Shown here piece after piece: positions 25,001 through 35,395 of a stretch of 64,000 nt of DNA. The stretch comes from Brachionus rotundiformis (Eukaryota > Rotifera > Eurotatoria > Ploima > Brachionidae). The stretch covers positions 562,749-626,748 of the forward strand of contig JAESIW010000199.1 of assembly GCA_016802295.1 (NCBI GenBank), in the 5' to 3' direction. The position numbers and the translations under genes were made by a program. A model generated the notes under the pieces. It was not told the origin of the DNA. It ran no database searches and worked only from the letters and a program-made list of their open reading frames with translations. Numbering within the stretch: position 1 is the first letter of the stretch; every line of letters starts with the position of its first letter.

Positions 25001-28000
25001 ATTTCCGGATCAACATTTTGAATCGAGCTTGCCAACCATTTGTCTTGTAAAGCAAAAAATCTGCAAGTCAATGACCACAATGTTTCGTAGGGCTCCTTGA
25101 GAACTCTTATGTCGTCCAAAGCACTGAAATCACCATCCTCAAATATCTCCAGTATTTTCTCATCTCGGATTATGTCCGATTTCTAGTTAAAACAATACAA
25201 AAAATAAAAATTTATTTCTTATGGTAAAATGGTAAAAGAAAATTAATTTGGCACTTACATCTTTTACATAGCTCTCGATCTCAGAACTGATAAGATCTAT
25301 TTCAGCTTTTATTTGTACAGCTTCTGAAATTCTTTCCTTAAGTCTGAGATCTTTAACCCTGATCAAACAGTCCTCAATTTTTAGACTTAACTTTGCGCGT
25401 CTGTCTTTTACTCGAGCGATCCAATCTTCTCTTTCTTTGAGCAATTTGGATTCGGTATTGAGCAACATTGGCTGTATATTGTCAAACCATGTGAAAGTGT
25501 AGTTATTCCATTTTAAGTCTTCTTTGGGAAAAAAAGCATAGTCAAGTAGAAAGAGCACGTTTTGGCCAGATTCGTGTATTCTTTCTTTTAGCTGATAGGC
25601 CTCGTAGAAGCGCGCATTTTCCACGTATTTAATTAGCTTTACGCACTCTTCTGGCGTTTCACCATACTGAGTCATTGTCTGAACTATCTTATCAAATCGT
25701 TCACAAATCGATTTGTTCAAGGTTAAATTATTCATCATTATCTTATTGACAATGATCTCAATGCATTGATTAGCTCTGTTAAGTAAGCATTCGTTCAGCT
25801 CCTGGCAATCGAGCATGAACAAATTTAGGTAAACTCGATCAGGCAGCATTCTTATTTCGCTAATTAGCTCTTTAAAATACTCTATTTTGGTTCTGTAATC
25901 GTACAATGCCAGATTTTTGTGAAGCATGAAAATATTTGTGTCTTGGATACAATTGTTGGACAACAAGTAAACATACTTTTCGTATGTTTTTTGATAAGTT
26001 GTTGGACCATACGAGTTTTGCTCAAGCACTTTGTCCAATGTGGACTTGAGCGACTCGACTAGGATATCTTTGGTACACAGCATGTTTGAATAGAAGCGAT
26101 TGGAGCTGAAATTTACAAAAAGAAGTGTTTCTATGCGTGGAAAGTCATGCAAGCAATTAACTATTTGGTCAATTACTTGCCAAAGAATTGATCTAATCTC
26201 TGTTAAATTTGGATCAAGATAGAATTTTGACTGCTTAATGTCCGACCTCATAGGAATCACAATTGGTATCACTGTATGAGGTACTAGGACGCCTCTAAAT
26301 TGACTATCATTATTCAATTCATAAAAATTACCATTAAGGTAAGCTGATAAAAAATGTACAAGTTCGTTTAGGGTTTTTTCGATTAGATTCCTTAGAATAC
26401 TTGATATGACAATTGAAATCGTTTCGAAAAATGAATCCATAACATGTAGCCGTTCATTCTTTATTAATTAATTAAAAACACCAATTTAGAAATTAATTTT
26501 TTTATAACTAATTATTAAAGATAAAATTTTGAATTTTTGTTTTGTTTTAAGTTCAATTAGATTTAAATAATCAATCTCATAAATTAATTAAAATATGTAT
26601 TTTTTTAAATACTGATTCCATTAATTAAAAATTAATACTTATTTATTAAGACAAAATTGTATCGTCATTTGATACAATTTTAAAAAACTAAAAAAGTTCA
26701 CGAAAGAGAGACGGAGGGCGAGACTAGGTCCGACTGGGATGTGACTTATATTACAATATATATTTTAATATTTTTAATATTAAAGTATAAGAACTTTTAA
26801 AATATTCAACAAATTGATAAGCTTGAATTTATTTTTCAACTAAATATATAATTTGCTTTATTCTAAAATCAAAAGTTTAGTTAAAAAACTTAAATATTAT
26901 ACACAAGAATATATTTTTTATTTAGAATTGGTAGTTATCATTTTTTTTCCTAAATTTTTTTTCCCAATACAATTTTGGTTTAATTTTGTAACTTTATTTC
27001 TTTCAAAAACTTAATTTTCTAATTGTTTATTTATTTTTCTTTTTTCTAATATAAATGAGCACGAGCATGCTTCTCGATGTTTTGATCACTGCTCTCTTTG
27101 GTCTTAGTTAATATATAGCTTATATCTTATTAAGTTAATAATAGATTCTTTTTTCTTATTTGATGTCACAATGTATTTTTTAGCATGGCAATGAAGGATT
27201 GAATTACAGATTAACATTGTACTTTAAACATAATTTTAAGAATTTTAAAATATTCTTAAAATTAAATTCAAATATGGATTAGTGACCAGAAATTGAACTT
27301 TTAGCGGACAATATTCTTAATGATATCTAGAAAAAAAAAGATCTACTATACTAAATCAAAAATTAAATAATGAGTAAACAAATTTTGTGTGAATTGAATA
27401 AAGGAACTACATTTTCGATCAAAAGTAAATATCTAACCCAATTTTTCTTCTGAAATTACTTAATGGTTTTTAAGGTTTGACTAAAAAATTTTTTTTGTTG
27501 CTAATTTATTTAGAAAGTTTATTTAATTAATTTAATTGTTAATTTTAAAATACTAAATATTTAATTACAAATAACACAATATCTTCAACAAATAATTTTT
27601 AACGTGTCTCAAATATTTTAATACATTAAAAATATTGATATATTTATCTGAAAATAATACTTTTGAATTTTCATTAAAATTAAAACATCATAATAAATTT
27701 AATGTTATTTTTGCAATTTTTGTCTAACTAATTTTATGCTTCCAGACTAATTAAGCAAATTTCAATTTGTTGTTTTTTCTTAAATTAAAATTTAAATTTC
27801 AATAATGAGTGATCGTAAATTTTTTTAAATTTCTAATAAAAAAAGTAAAATTTTTTTTTAAGATGAACGTGAAAGAACTAACTCTGAAAATGAGCCCAGA
27901 CAATCCTTTCTTCCAAAGGAGTGCTATCCATATTGTAAACTAAATTTTTTATTTTATTAATTAAAAATTTTATTTTTTAGGGTGTGGGGCCTCAACAATT

Positions 28001-30679
28001 TGGATTGGAATATCATTAACAATTTTAATATGTTCCATAACTGCTGGCTCTTTAATGTTCAAAAATAATTTAAATTTGGACAATTTACAAAAAGAAAAAT
28101 CGGTAGAATTAAATTCTCAAAATCTCAAAAATGATAGAGAAAACAAATTTCTAAAAGATCAGCTATCATTTCTCCAAAAAGACATTCAGTCTCTAACATT
28201 TCAATTGTCTCAGTCCAAAAAGGAAAATAAATTGTTAAAAGATGAGATAACTGAACTTCAAAAAGACATTCAGTCTCTAACATTGCAATTGTCTCAGTCC
28301 AAAAAGGAACTTCTCAAATTAGAAGACGAAAACAAAAATCTTTTTGATTATGTTGTAGCTAAAAACTGAAAATAAATATTTTTTAAACTTGATTAAATCA
28401 GATTAAAAATTTTAATAAATTTTTTTTAAATTCTAATTTAAAAAATTTTACTAATATTTGGTTATTTTTAACTATTTAAGTTCAAGTTTTAATCGAAAAT
28501 CTTATTCAAAATTATCTAAAAAATTCAAAAAATTTAAAATAATCTAAATAATAGTCATAAAATCTTGGTATTTTAAATATAAAAAAAAGAAAATTAACTT
28601 TGACTCTTGCTAACCTGTTTGTTTTTAAAGTCATTTGACTTGACTTGACTTTGAATTGATTTTAGTTCAAAAAATTTTATTTTTGTTTTCGAAGGAATTT
28701 TTAAAAAATCTTCTAATTAATTTCTAATATGAAAAATATTAAAATATTTTTTTTTCAAATTTTTTTTAAAAATGGTTAAAAAGTATTTTAAATTAAAAAA
28801 AAATAATGATCCTGATCAAATTGATTAAGAGCAATACAAACTCTTCATATGTAAGAAAACTAGCTCCCAGACAAACTAGTTTTCCAGCAGTAGTAAATAC
28901 ACAACAATTGGTTAGTTTTAAAACGTCATTTTTTACAAAAGACAACTATGATATCTACTGCTTTTTGAAGAACTATTTGAATCTCCTTCTTTGATTTTTT
29001 TGTTCACAAAATTACATAGATCGTTCATGGTAAACAAAAATGGTCGATTCTTTGTTGTTAAATTAAATTAATTATTAAAAAAAAAAATTAATTGCTTAAC
29101 TGGGGCAAATTATTAAAGAATCCCATTTTTAGAAAATAATTCAAGTAATCAGTTAATCTTTAGAAAAAAATCATAATAGTTTTTTATTCTACACTATTGA
29201 AGTTAATAACACAAAAGCCAAATTGATCTAATATTTTTTGATTAATCAAAAAGTTATTGAGCCTCTTAGATAACTAATCTAAAATCTTTATTTTTAGTTG
29301 TTGAAGTAATTATGAAATATTGAATTAGGCAAAAATTGTATGGTCATGTGATAAAAACTAAAGCTTAAACTTACATTATCAGTACAATTAAGATTAACCA
29401 TGGCTTCAATACTTGTCTTGTTTTGCAAAATTAAACTTCTGCACTCATTAATCCATTCAATGCTCAATATTTGTTTCTTGTGAAAAATTTGACTATATAC
29501 CATCTCGTGAAACTTCCCAATGGTCAATGGCATACATTTTTTAAGTTCATCTAAATCAATTAGACTAAAATTCCAATATTTTTTATTAAAATCATAAAAA
29601 ATTTTATGAATCCAAACATTGTTGAACAAAAATAAACGATTCTTGGCAAACAACTTGCTTTCTTGGCATGTTTCGTGCCATGGACAAAAAAATCTTCCTG
29701 CTGTTTGACTTGTTTTGCTTACAACTTTTACACCAAGTCTTTCTTGTTCATTTTCATCTTTGAGTATATAGTCTAGAATTGATTTTTTAATTGACCAAAT
29801 GTAATGGTCTTTGATAGAAGTTTGAAAGTTATTAACCGATTCGTTTAGTTCAGAAATCAATTTTTCATTATTTACTCTGTTTTTTACACTTTCCAAAATA
29901 CCATCTGACAATGGATACAACATGGAATCATTAATTGAATCATTTAGAAGTTTTTGATAACGAGAAAATGTTTGATTGTCAGGCGAATTGGGTCTGGTTA
30001 AACCATAAGTTGAAGTGTACCAAGGCATAAATTTAAATTCACTGTCATTTTCAAAATGCAATTTGATCGAATCACAATTATCTAGTATTGTATCTTTTTT
30101 AGTTTCATTCTTTATCTTTTTATCATTTTCGCTTAGAACAAAAGAGAAAAGTTTTTCTAGTTTTTTAGGGGCTGTTGAAACAGCATTAAATGACTCTTGA
30201 ACAACTGGAACCGTCTTTTGCTTGCTCTTTTCTTTTCTAATTTTGGCAACTAGACTTTTAGACGAAGTTATATACTTGAGGCTTTTTAATTTGACCAAGC
30301 GGGTAGAGTCTTTTTTATTTTCATCTTTTTTGGCCTCTATTCTTGGAAGTTTGAGATTTTTTTCATCCGAATAGCCCCAGCATCCATAATTGGTTAAATT
30401 ATTTTTCTTCTCAGCAAAACTGTAATTAAAATCTTCAACACTTTGACTACTCTTGGTCACTTCATGTACCAAGCGAGTGTTGAGATCTTTGGCCTGAGGT
30501 GAGTAGTTATTGGCGATTAAGTCACTTGCGTTGCGATGAAATTTTATTTGATTAGCAGGGGTGGCAAGAGTTAGTGCACCTCGACTGACTATTTTGGGAT
30601 TTTGGCTCAGTTCACTTTGCTTTGAGTCCAATGGTGGAAAATGTTGCATAAAACTTGGACGATGATTTTGCGTGTTCAT
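10048..30679 (-). CDS. Axonemal dynein heavy chain, single-headed inner-arm type (DNAH3/7/12 group), 14 exons
   Basis: Exons, 5' to 3': 30679-29375, 26458-25259, 25182-24463, 24208-23389, 22961-20836, 20664-19936, 19878-19784, 19729-19651, 16542-15141, 14782-13149, 12825-12665, 12599-11981, 11677-10877, 10806-10048. All junctions keep phase, giving about 4,150 residues, the usual length (DNAH3 about 4,100). The N-terminal tail (residues 1-1350) includes YLEPIFGHEDI. Then come AAA1 P-loop GPAGTGKT with FDEFNRI, AAA2 GDCLSGKT, AAA3 GNTGTGKT, AAA4 GVGGTGRSS, the stalk coiled coils around residues 2700-3050, AAA5/6, and a C-terminal domain ending HWINRGVVGLCQLDD. Role: microtubule minus-end motor of the axonemal inner arm. 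AAA4 reads GTGRSS where GSGRQS is common. The ciliary role is supported by an X-box-like site upstream. Two introns host genes on the other strand. Confidence 0.93.
16598..16673 (+). mobile_element. GC-richer retroposon-like tail ending in (TTA)n
   Basis: A short block with composition unlike its surroundings (GGAGCTACCATAGGTGACC ... GCTGTAGC) runs straight into an (ATT)n microsatellite of eight units. A compact 3' unit ending in a 3-base microsatellite is typical of the 3' end of LINE/CR1- or RTE-type retroposons and their SINEs. It lies in the large dynein intron. Only about 60 non-repeat bases are present, so the family is not identifiable by eye. Confidence 0.4.
16851..16922 (-). tRNA. 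tRNA-Pro (anticodon TGG), copy 1
   Basis: The 72-base gene folds as a cloverleaf: acceptor GGCCTGA pairs with TCAGGCC, the anticodon stem TCTCGC/GCGAGA encloses a loop with TGG, and the T arm CCGGGTTCGATCCCCGG is canonical. The A box (TGGTCTAGTGG) and B box (GGTTCGATCC) for RNA polymerase III are present. No intron. It is identical to the copy at 19256-19327 and head-to-head with a tRNA-Val 111 bases away. Confidence 0.95.
17034..17106 (+). tRNA. tRNA-Val (anticodon TAC), copy 1
   Basis: A 73-base cloverleaf: acceptor GCTTCGA pairs with TCGAAGT (one G-T pair at the end), and the anticodon stem TCTGC/GCAGA encloses TTTACAC with anticodon TAC. The T arm GCGAGTTCGATCCTCGC is canonical. A and B boxes are intact and a TTTTTT terminator follows at about 17113. 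It is identical to the copy at 19439-19511. Confidence 0.95.
17428..18999 (+). CDS. Leucine-rich-repeat single-pass membrane protein, nested in a dynein intron
   Basis: A single-exon frame of 523 residues. It has a signal peptide (MLRYFYLLLFLKLINC), then a Cys-rich N-terminal cap, then degenerate leucine-rich repeats across about residues 60-330 (KLDLGHNSIRTIDF, LELNLFNNPVRNV, LKILNLKSTLVEKL, LEHFSLAESKF, LIDVSHNEVYI). A Cys-containing C-terminal cap (CDCSTIFLYKNL, with further Cys to about 415) follows. A transmembrane helix (about 455-477, ITIGVFVGSLFILAIFAL) precedes a short basic cytoplasmic tail. This is the plan of LRR cell-surface recognition or adhesion receptors; the ligand is unknown. 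It lies wholly inside the 3.1-kb dynein intron on the opposite strand, bracketed by the duplicated tRNA segments. Having no introns, unlike most neighbours, it could be a retrocopy. Confidence 0.85.
   Translation: MLRYFYLLLFLKLINCNIQIKCPDPIRSFGCKCYADFNYVSQKCPHGLNQLNCHLDNKNFTHLLSKLDSGCYSGLNFENVDQLPHNAFKKISLIPLARLYFKKVSQISSFSFENIDHSIQIIIDSDYFDGTQFESRCFSIIKNVSLIQLENFKLLELRGDFFQESLIDTIFINRSKYYGFDNLSIKTRTIVNNLVIKDSYTKGVLNDELLGHFYSLKTVSVINSGIEYVDDIFEKYAKLVKLDLGHNSIRTIDFNNKLLELNLFNNPVRNVNLVATGLKILNLKSTLVEKLSLFVPNLEHFSLAESKFITKFKNLNSLLDQIEDINVNKLKLIDVSHNEVYIDDELFAKEYLAKKNCLWNRLLNRTFVKINKNHKCDCSTIFLYKNLDLDLEEIRSVPTCYAKLLIESKVEQSQKECAFDEVYSNCSYLRVSTVMPLKTSDLELFVKKKIEWQFTIPITIGVFVGSLFILAIFALKAKKDFSKKFDKIYQNNEMNRPNVNQSEMQEIITISSRTISIRLNEKI
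19256..19327 (-). tRNA. tRNA-Pro (anticodon TGG), copy 2
   Basis: Identical in sequence to the tRNA-Pro at 16851-16922; the cloverleaf and the polymerase III boxes are intact. Confidence 0.95.
19439..19511 (+). tRNA. tRNA-Val (anticodon TAC), copy 2
   Basis: Identical in sequence to the tRNA-Val at 17034-17106; the cloverleaf, A/B boxes and T-rich terminator are intact. Confidence 0.95.
26653..26750. other. Hairpin followed by a G-rich patch inside dynein intron 1
   Basis: AAATTGTATC and GATACAATTT form a perfect 10-base stem around a 7-base loop. About 25 bases further on is a G-rich patch (GAGACGGAGGGCGAG ... GTCCGACTGGGATG) quite unlike the surrounding A+T-rich intron. I could not assign a family or an RNA class. 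Confidence 0.3.
26775..26985 (+). repeat. Dispersed repeat, copy A (inverted copy at 49095-49310)
   Basis: Shares long matches with the reverse complement of 49095-49310, for example ATTCAACAAATTGAT, TTTGCTTTATTCTAAAATC, AAGAATATATTTTTTATTT and TTTCCTAAATTTT in the same order. It lies in the first dynein intron. No coding capacity; a MITE or other non-autonomous element is the likely class. Confidence 0.7.
27805..28369 (+). CDS. Small single-pass membrane protein with duplicated coiled coil, nested in dynein intron 1
   Basis: Exons 27805-27814, 27863-27934 and 27981-28369 join in phase through GTAAAT and GTAAAC donors and TTTAAG and TTTTAG acceptors, giving 156 residues. The order is a short polar N-terminus, one hydrophobic helix (about residues 33-53, IWIGISLTILICSITAGSLM) and a long Lys/Gln/Glu-rich coiled coil. 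The coil contains a tandem duplication (LQKDIQSLTFQLSQSKKE and LQKDIQSLTLQLSQSKKE) that is also clear at DNA level. No family recognised. The first coding exon is only 10 bases long, so that joint rests on splice consensus. The gene lies entirely in the 2.9-kb first intron of the dynein gene, on the opposite strand. Confidence 0.7.
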
Positions 30680-30792
30680 TCTTTTAAAGCTTTTACATCA
30701 ATTAAGCCAACTTGGTTTTTATTAAAGTATTAATTGTATACAAAACACTTAAGATACATTAAGAAATAGATTCTTAATGCCAGTTTTATTGC

Positions 30793-30805
30793 GTTGCTAA
30801 GAGAC
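30793..30805. promoter_or_regulatory. X-box-like site (RFX consensus) upstream of the dynein gene
   Basis: GTTGCTAAGAGAC fits the RFX consensus RYYNYY-N(1-3)-RRNRAC on both strands. It lies 114 bases upstream of the dynein start codon, in the 250-base gap shared with the divergent WSC gene. RFX factors control ciliary genes through X-boxes in this position in nematodes, flies and vertebrates; function here is inferred. Confidence 0.5.
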
Positions 30806-30929
30806 ATTAAGTCAATACAAGAGCCCAGGGATCTCAAGCATTTTGTTTACAAATTGAATTAGTATTAATTTAATTTTGATATTTTTTTTTATTTAAAAAT
30901 TTATAAAACAATTTTTAAAATGAGTCGAG

Positions 30930-31934
30930 ATGGATAAAATTATAAAGTTTTTTCAAAATGGTAAGACTTATCCAATCTAATTTTAATTTTGTTTTTGTTT
31001 AAATACAATTTATTTATGCTATTTGTTATTTAGATAAACAAAATGTCGAATTTTATGGATGTTATGCAATAAATAGAAAATATTTTTCTTATAATCAAGG
31101 TTTTTTGTACAATGCGGACATGAGTATTAGCTCGTGTCTAGATTTTTGCCATAAATTCTCTTTTATATGGATAAAGAAAGGGTTAATATACTTTTATGTT
31201 TAAATATCTATAAATTATCATCATATTATTTTACTATTTTTACTTAATCGAATTTTCTATATTTTAAAATCTAAAATATATACAATCAAACTGAATATTT
31301 TATTAAATTGAGTAATAGATATTTGATAATCAATTAAATTTTTCTAAAATTAAAGTGTAATATAATGTTAGAATTATTATTTTATAGAGTTGAATGCACA
31401 TGTAGTGAAGGCTTAGACGAATTGCATCGTATTAATGACAAATCTTGTAATCTCAAGTGTAATGATTATGAGTCATGTGGTTCCAATCAAGAAGGAATTT
31501 TTAGTGTGTATACAAAGGAAAAAGAGTTGCGCAACTATTACCGTTCAGATGAGCCATCGGCTGCCAATTTAAAACAAATTAACCTACTTGAAAGTATTAA
31601 ATTAGCTCTGCTTTCAACATCAACTAAGCAAATACCAAGTGATAATGATTTGGATAAAATTTATTTAATTAGTTTGCTTAGTCTAATTATTTTAATTTTA
31701 TTCATTTTGTTTGTCGTAGGAATTTATTTCAAACAAAATATTAAAAATTATTTAAAAAATCTGATGATTATTTTCTTAAAAAAATTAAATTTCCAAACTA
31801 CAAAAAACAGTTGTACCACTTTAGGTGAAGAAAAGAGTCGAAATTCGTCCATATTGTCTGTAAATTCAACAATTAGATCATCAAACAAAACCGACTCAAA
31901 ACAAAATTTTAGTAGTAATTTTTCAGAATTTTAA
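30930..31934 (+). CDS. WSC-domain single-pass membrane protein (three exons)
   Basis: Exons 30930-30960, 31034-31181 and 31388-31934 join in phase, giving about 241 residues. A WSC-type Cys domain spans exons 2-3: YGCYAINRK at the start, then SSCLDFCHKFSFIW, VECTCSEGLDEL, SCNLKCNDYESCG and a final SVY. This follows the order of Cys in carbohydrate-binding WSC domains. A transmembrane helix (about residues 165-190, ISLLSLIILILFILFVVGIY) and a Ser/Asn-rich cytoplasmic tail follow. No convincing signal peptide is seen: the first exon starts MDKIIKFF, so an upstream exon is possible. WSC proteins act as wall or matrix sensors in fungi and occur in animal surface proteins; the role here is unknown. 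It is divergent from the dynein gene, with start codons 250 bases apart. Confidence 0.75.
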
Positions 31935-32105
31935 AATTATTATCTTTTTTTTATCTAGAAAAAAATTTTATTCAAAAAAATACTCTAATATCAAATAAAT
32001 TAATAATTAAAATTGTTAAATAAAATAATTCTATATACTGATTTTGTTTTATTTTTAAATGGTAATAATAAAACTATTAGATACAAACTAATTAAAAAAA
32101 GATGT

Positions 32106-35100
32106 CTAATAAATATTACTCAGATTAAAGTATTCCAATGATTTTTCGAATGATTGCGGAATTGGTTGATTAGATTCTACTTTTTTTAGAATCTGGCACC
32201 AATTGTCCAAAAGACTAGTCTCTCTTATTTTATTATAGGCCTTCATTTTGTCACTAATTGATTTTAAATCAAGGGTTTTTAGCTTTTTGATTAAGTCTTG
32301 GACCGAGTCGAATACAGTTACATGTGGCCAAATGAAATAATCTGCATATGCAAGCCAATATTTGTACGCCAGATCTGAATCATCACTGGGACTAAAGTGA
32401 TGAAAGTAGCCATGAGCCGATGGATTTAGATCTTGAAAGCCTTTGTTTTTCAAGCAATACAAAGTTGAATTAATGGTACGATCTGATGCCATTTTGTGTT
32501 TGTTCATTAGCTCAATAGATGGTACAAATATTGGTATGTTGGATATGTAAAAATCAATAATACTATAACTCATTACTGCGTATGGAAATATGACAATAGC
32601 TGGATGATTGGCCAATTGACTAAGGCTGTATCGAGAGTAAATTTCTCTTATCTTTTTGAATTGAAACTCGTTTTGTTGATTTAATGAGGTTAAAATTTGC
32701 TGACCACCAGCACCCATTCCATTCGAAGGTCCGACCAGAATCTCATTTCGTATCGGATTGTATTCTATGCTTCGAGCATAGAAGCCACCATAAGCATACA
32801 ATCGATAGAATGGCTTAAAAGAAACAAAATGGGTGTGATACTCAAGATCATAGCGACTCATTGCGCTAATGATTAGCTTATTTTTTTTATCTAATTTGGC
32901 ATAATTTTCATGCAGTTTGAGCCATTTTTGTTGACTACATTTGCCCATGTTGTATCTATGTGCTGGATTAAACACAATTGTCTTATTCAATGGAATAAAT
33001 GCCTCACATAAAGCTGCTGGAAATGAGCAAATAACAATGTCCACTTGACTAAAATCTGAGCTTTTTTTGTAGTAGTTAAAGTTTTCTTTGGCATCTGAAT
33101 CATCCAAATTGGGCGCATGAATACTGTTGTACTTGTGTATATAATTGGACAGTTGATTGCTTATCTTTGACAGCTTAAGAGCATCAGGATAAGGAGATGA
33201 ATAGAGTTTTTGTCCTGCTAATATTGAATTTTGACCCAAGTAGACCAAAGTGGATGACAAATCAACTCTTGGCCCGTCATGAAAATCCGGTATCCAAACA
33301 GTCCTAATGGGCACTTTTTGGCAACTTTCAGCCGCAAGATCATTCGAATGCCATCTAAGACTCTCGATTGCTCTAAAAAGAGCTGAATTCAGAAAAGAAC
33401 TATTGACAAAATTACACTTGCTTTGCAAATTAGTTTGTTTTAAAACCAATTTTGACTTACGTATGCCATTGGCAACATTTAAACGAACATAAAAAAAAAA
33501 ATTGTCTATATCTGACTCAATTATTTTATCTATTTGTGTAAATTCAAATGAGTCAACATCCAATGAAGGCTGAATGTGACTGTAATTTTTAAATATAAGA
33601 AATGATTGTTGTTTAAAACCAATATTAAAAGAATTTTGGATACAATTTGAAAAAGATGAAATGCCATTTTGTTTCATTAATATTATCAGAAACCCAAAAT
33701 TTTTCCCTGTTACATTTTGTTCTAATAGATATCTATTTCGAGTACAAATTATAAAATATTTAAATTTAAATCTTAATAGTTCTAAAAAAGATGTCATATC
33801 TATTTCATCATCTATTTGAGTAATCAGAACCATATCTTCAATTGTTTTATGTGTTTTATCATCATCTTTCAGTATATTTTCAGTTTGTTTGGGACATTTG
33901 GTTGACAATTTTTGCTCAATCATTTTTAGGCTAGGCTGATTTTCATTTGAATTTGAAGACTGTTTCTGCTCAATAGCCTTATAAATAAGCTCCACTTTAT
34001 CTACTTGGTTTTTATTTGCCAAATTACGCCTTATCGATGGCCATTTATACTTCAAATTGTTCAAATCTTCAATCCATTGTGCATAAAAATTCAATTCCAC
34101 TTTTTCCAAATGACCTAATTTGGAAAAATAATAAAATTTATTATTAAAATTTTTTAGTTTAATTTTATTTTTTTGGTTTAAGAGAATCTTTATTTTCCAA
34201 TATAATTAATACCTTTTAAAACAAGGTTTTGAATACAATCGATTAAACAAGCATCCAGTGTGTCTTGGTCACATGTCCACTCATCTAAATCTTTGACAAA
34301 TTCTTCAATCCTGGCAAAAAGTCTTCTTTCTTGCATGTAGTCCTTGTGATACGAATGAGCATTGCGCAATTGAAAAGCATTTGGTCTAATGAACGCCACT
34401 CGTCCATCTATCTCTTGCATTAGACGAATAGCTATGTAACCTCTTAGTATGTCACATTCTCTAAATGTTACATTCAAAGGAAATACCAAACTCCAATATG
34501 CATCATAATGAAAAAATGTATTTTGAGAATTAATTGGTGCATACTGGTTTCGATTTAGTACCAATGATGGTGCATATTGATCAAATTTTATGTTTAAATT
34601 ATTTTCATAATACTTTCTGGTAAGTCGATAAATGGCATCAACATCGGGATCACCATTTACAAGACCTTGTTGAATCAATGGAACTCGATCATTATACAAT
34701 TTGTATTTGATACATTGGTAAACTTGTTCATAATTTTGGTTACTTATGCGTTCTAATGGATAGCCTCGTGGCCATACTGAAGGCTGACCAAAGTAAGAAT
34801 ACGGATTTGTGAACAAAGTTGAATTGTGCAATTGATCTGGACAGTCCATTTCTAAGCCTGTGAATGTGGTGTAGCGAAAATTAAAAAGGCCATCTTCGGG
34901 CGCATTATCATCATCTGTTTCATAGATGTATTTAGCGCCTAAATCGATAGCATACAAATAGCCGACCATTTTTCTCAAATAGGATTTAAATGGTATTTTT
35001 GAGACAATTTTATATTTTTTTGCCAGAATTTTACTTTGATATTGCACATCTAAATAGATTAGATGCTTATATGAATAATTTTGTGGCGTTTTTACATCTC

Positions 35101-35395
35101 CAACTACAATTAAACACCAATCTACTAGAGCATCGTTTATATATTTAACATGCTCGGTCGGATCATTAACACTTGTTAAAATGACAAATTTCTCACAGTT
35201 TCTAAAATTGTTCTTTTCTGAGTATTTAAATGTCTCTTTGCCAATGTCTGTCAGCATATCAATTAATTTTAAATCATTTGATAAAGGTTTAATTGGGACA
35301 TTGATTATTTTATTTGAAAATATATAAATTATCAATGTAATAAAACAAAAAGCAATTCCTATTTTCAATAAAAAATTATACTTTTTTTCCAACAT
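32106..35395 (-). CDS. STELLO/DUF288-type glycosyltransferase-like type II membrane protein (two exons)
   Basis: Exons 35395-34213 and 34114-32106 join in phase through GGTATT and TTAG, giving about 1,060 residues. A short cytosolic N-terminus precedes a signal-anchor helix (about residues 10-28), as in Golgi type II enzymes. The luminal part contains KFVILTSVNDPTEHVKY, a DDDN acidic motif (metal/nucleotide-sugar binding type), WPRGYPL and NGDPDVDAIYRL. These are hallmarks of the DUF288/STELLO family, which in plants helps assemble cellulose synthase in the Golgi and which also occurs in nematodes and rotifers. The second half (from about 400) is a separate region with no motif I recognise. 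The substrate is unknown. Confidence 0.75.

Noticed and set aside
13125..26440. Reading the dynein pieces as several separate genes
   Set aside because: All pieces join in phase with GT-AG introns and follow the order of a single dynein heavy chain from tail to C-terminal domain.
28806..28994. Plus-strand frame of 62 residues in dynein intron 1
   Set aside because: No domain, no signal peptide, no clear splice sites, and it lies outside the well-supported nested gene at 27805-28369.
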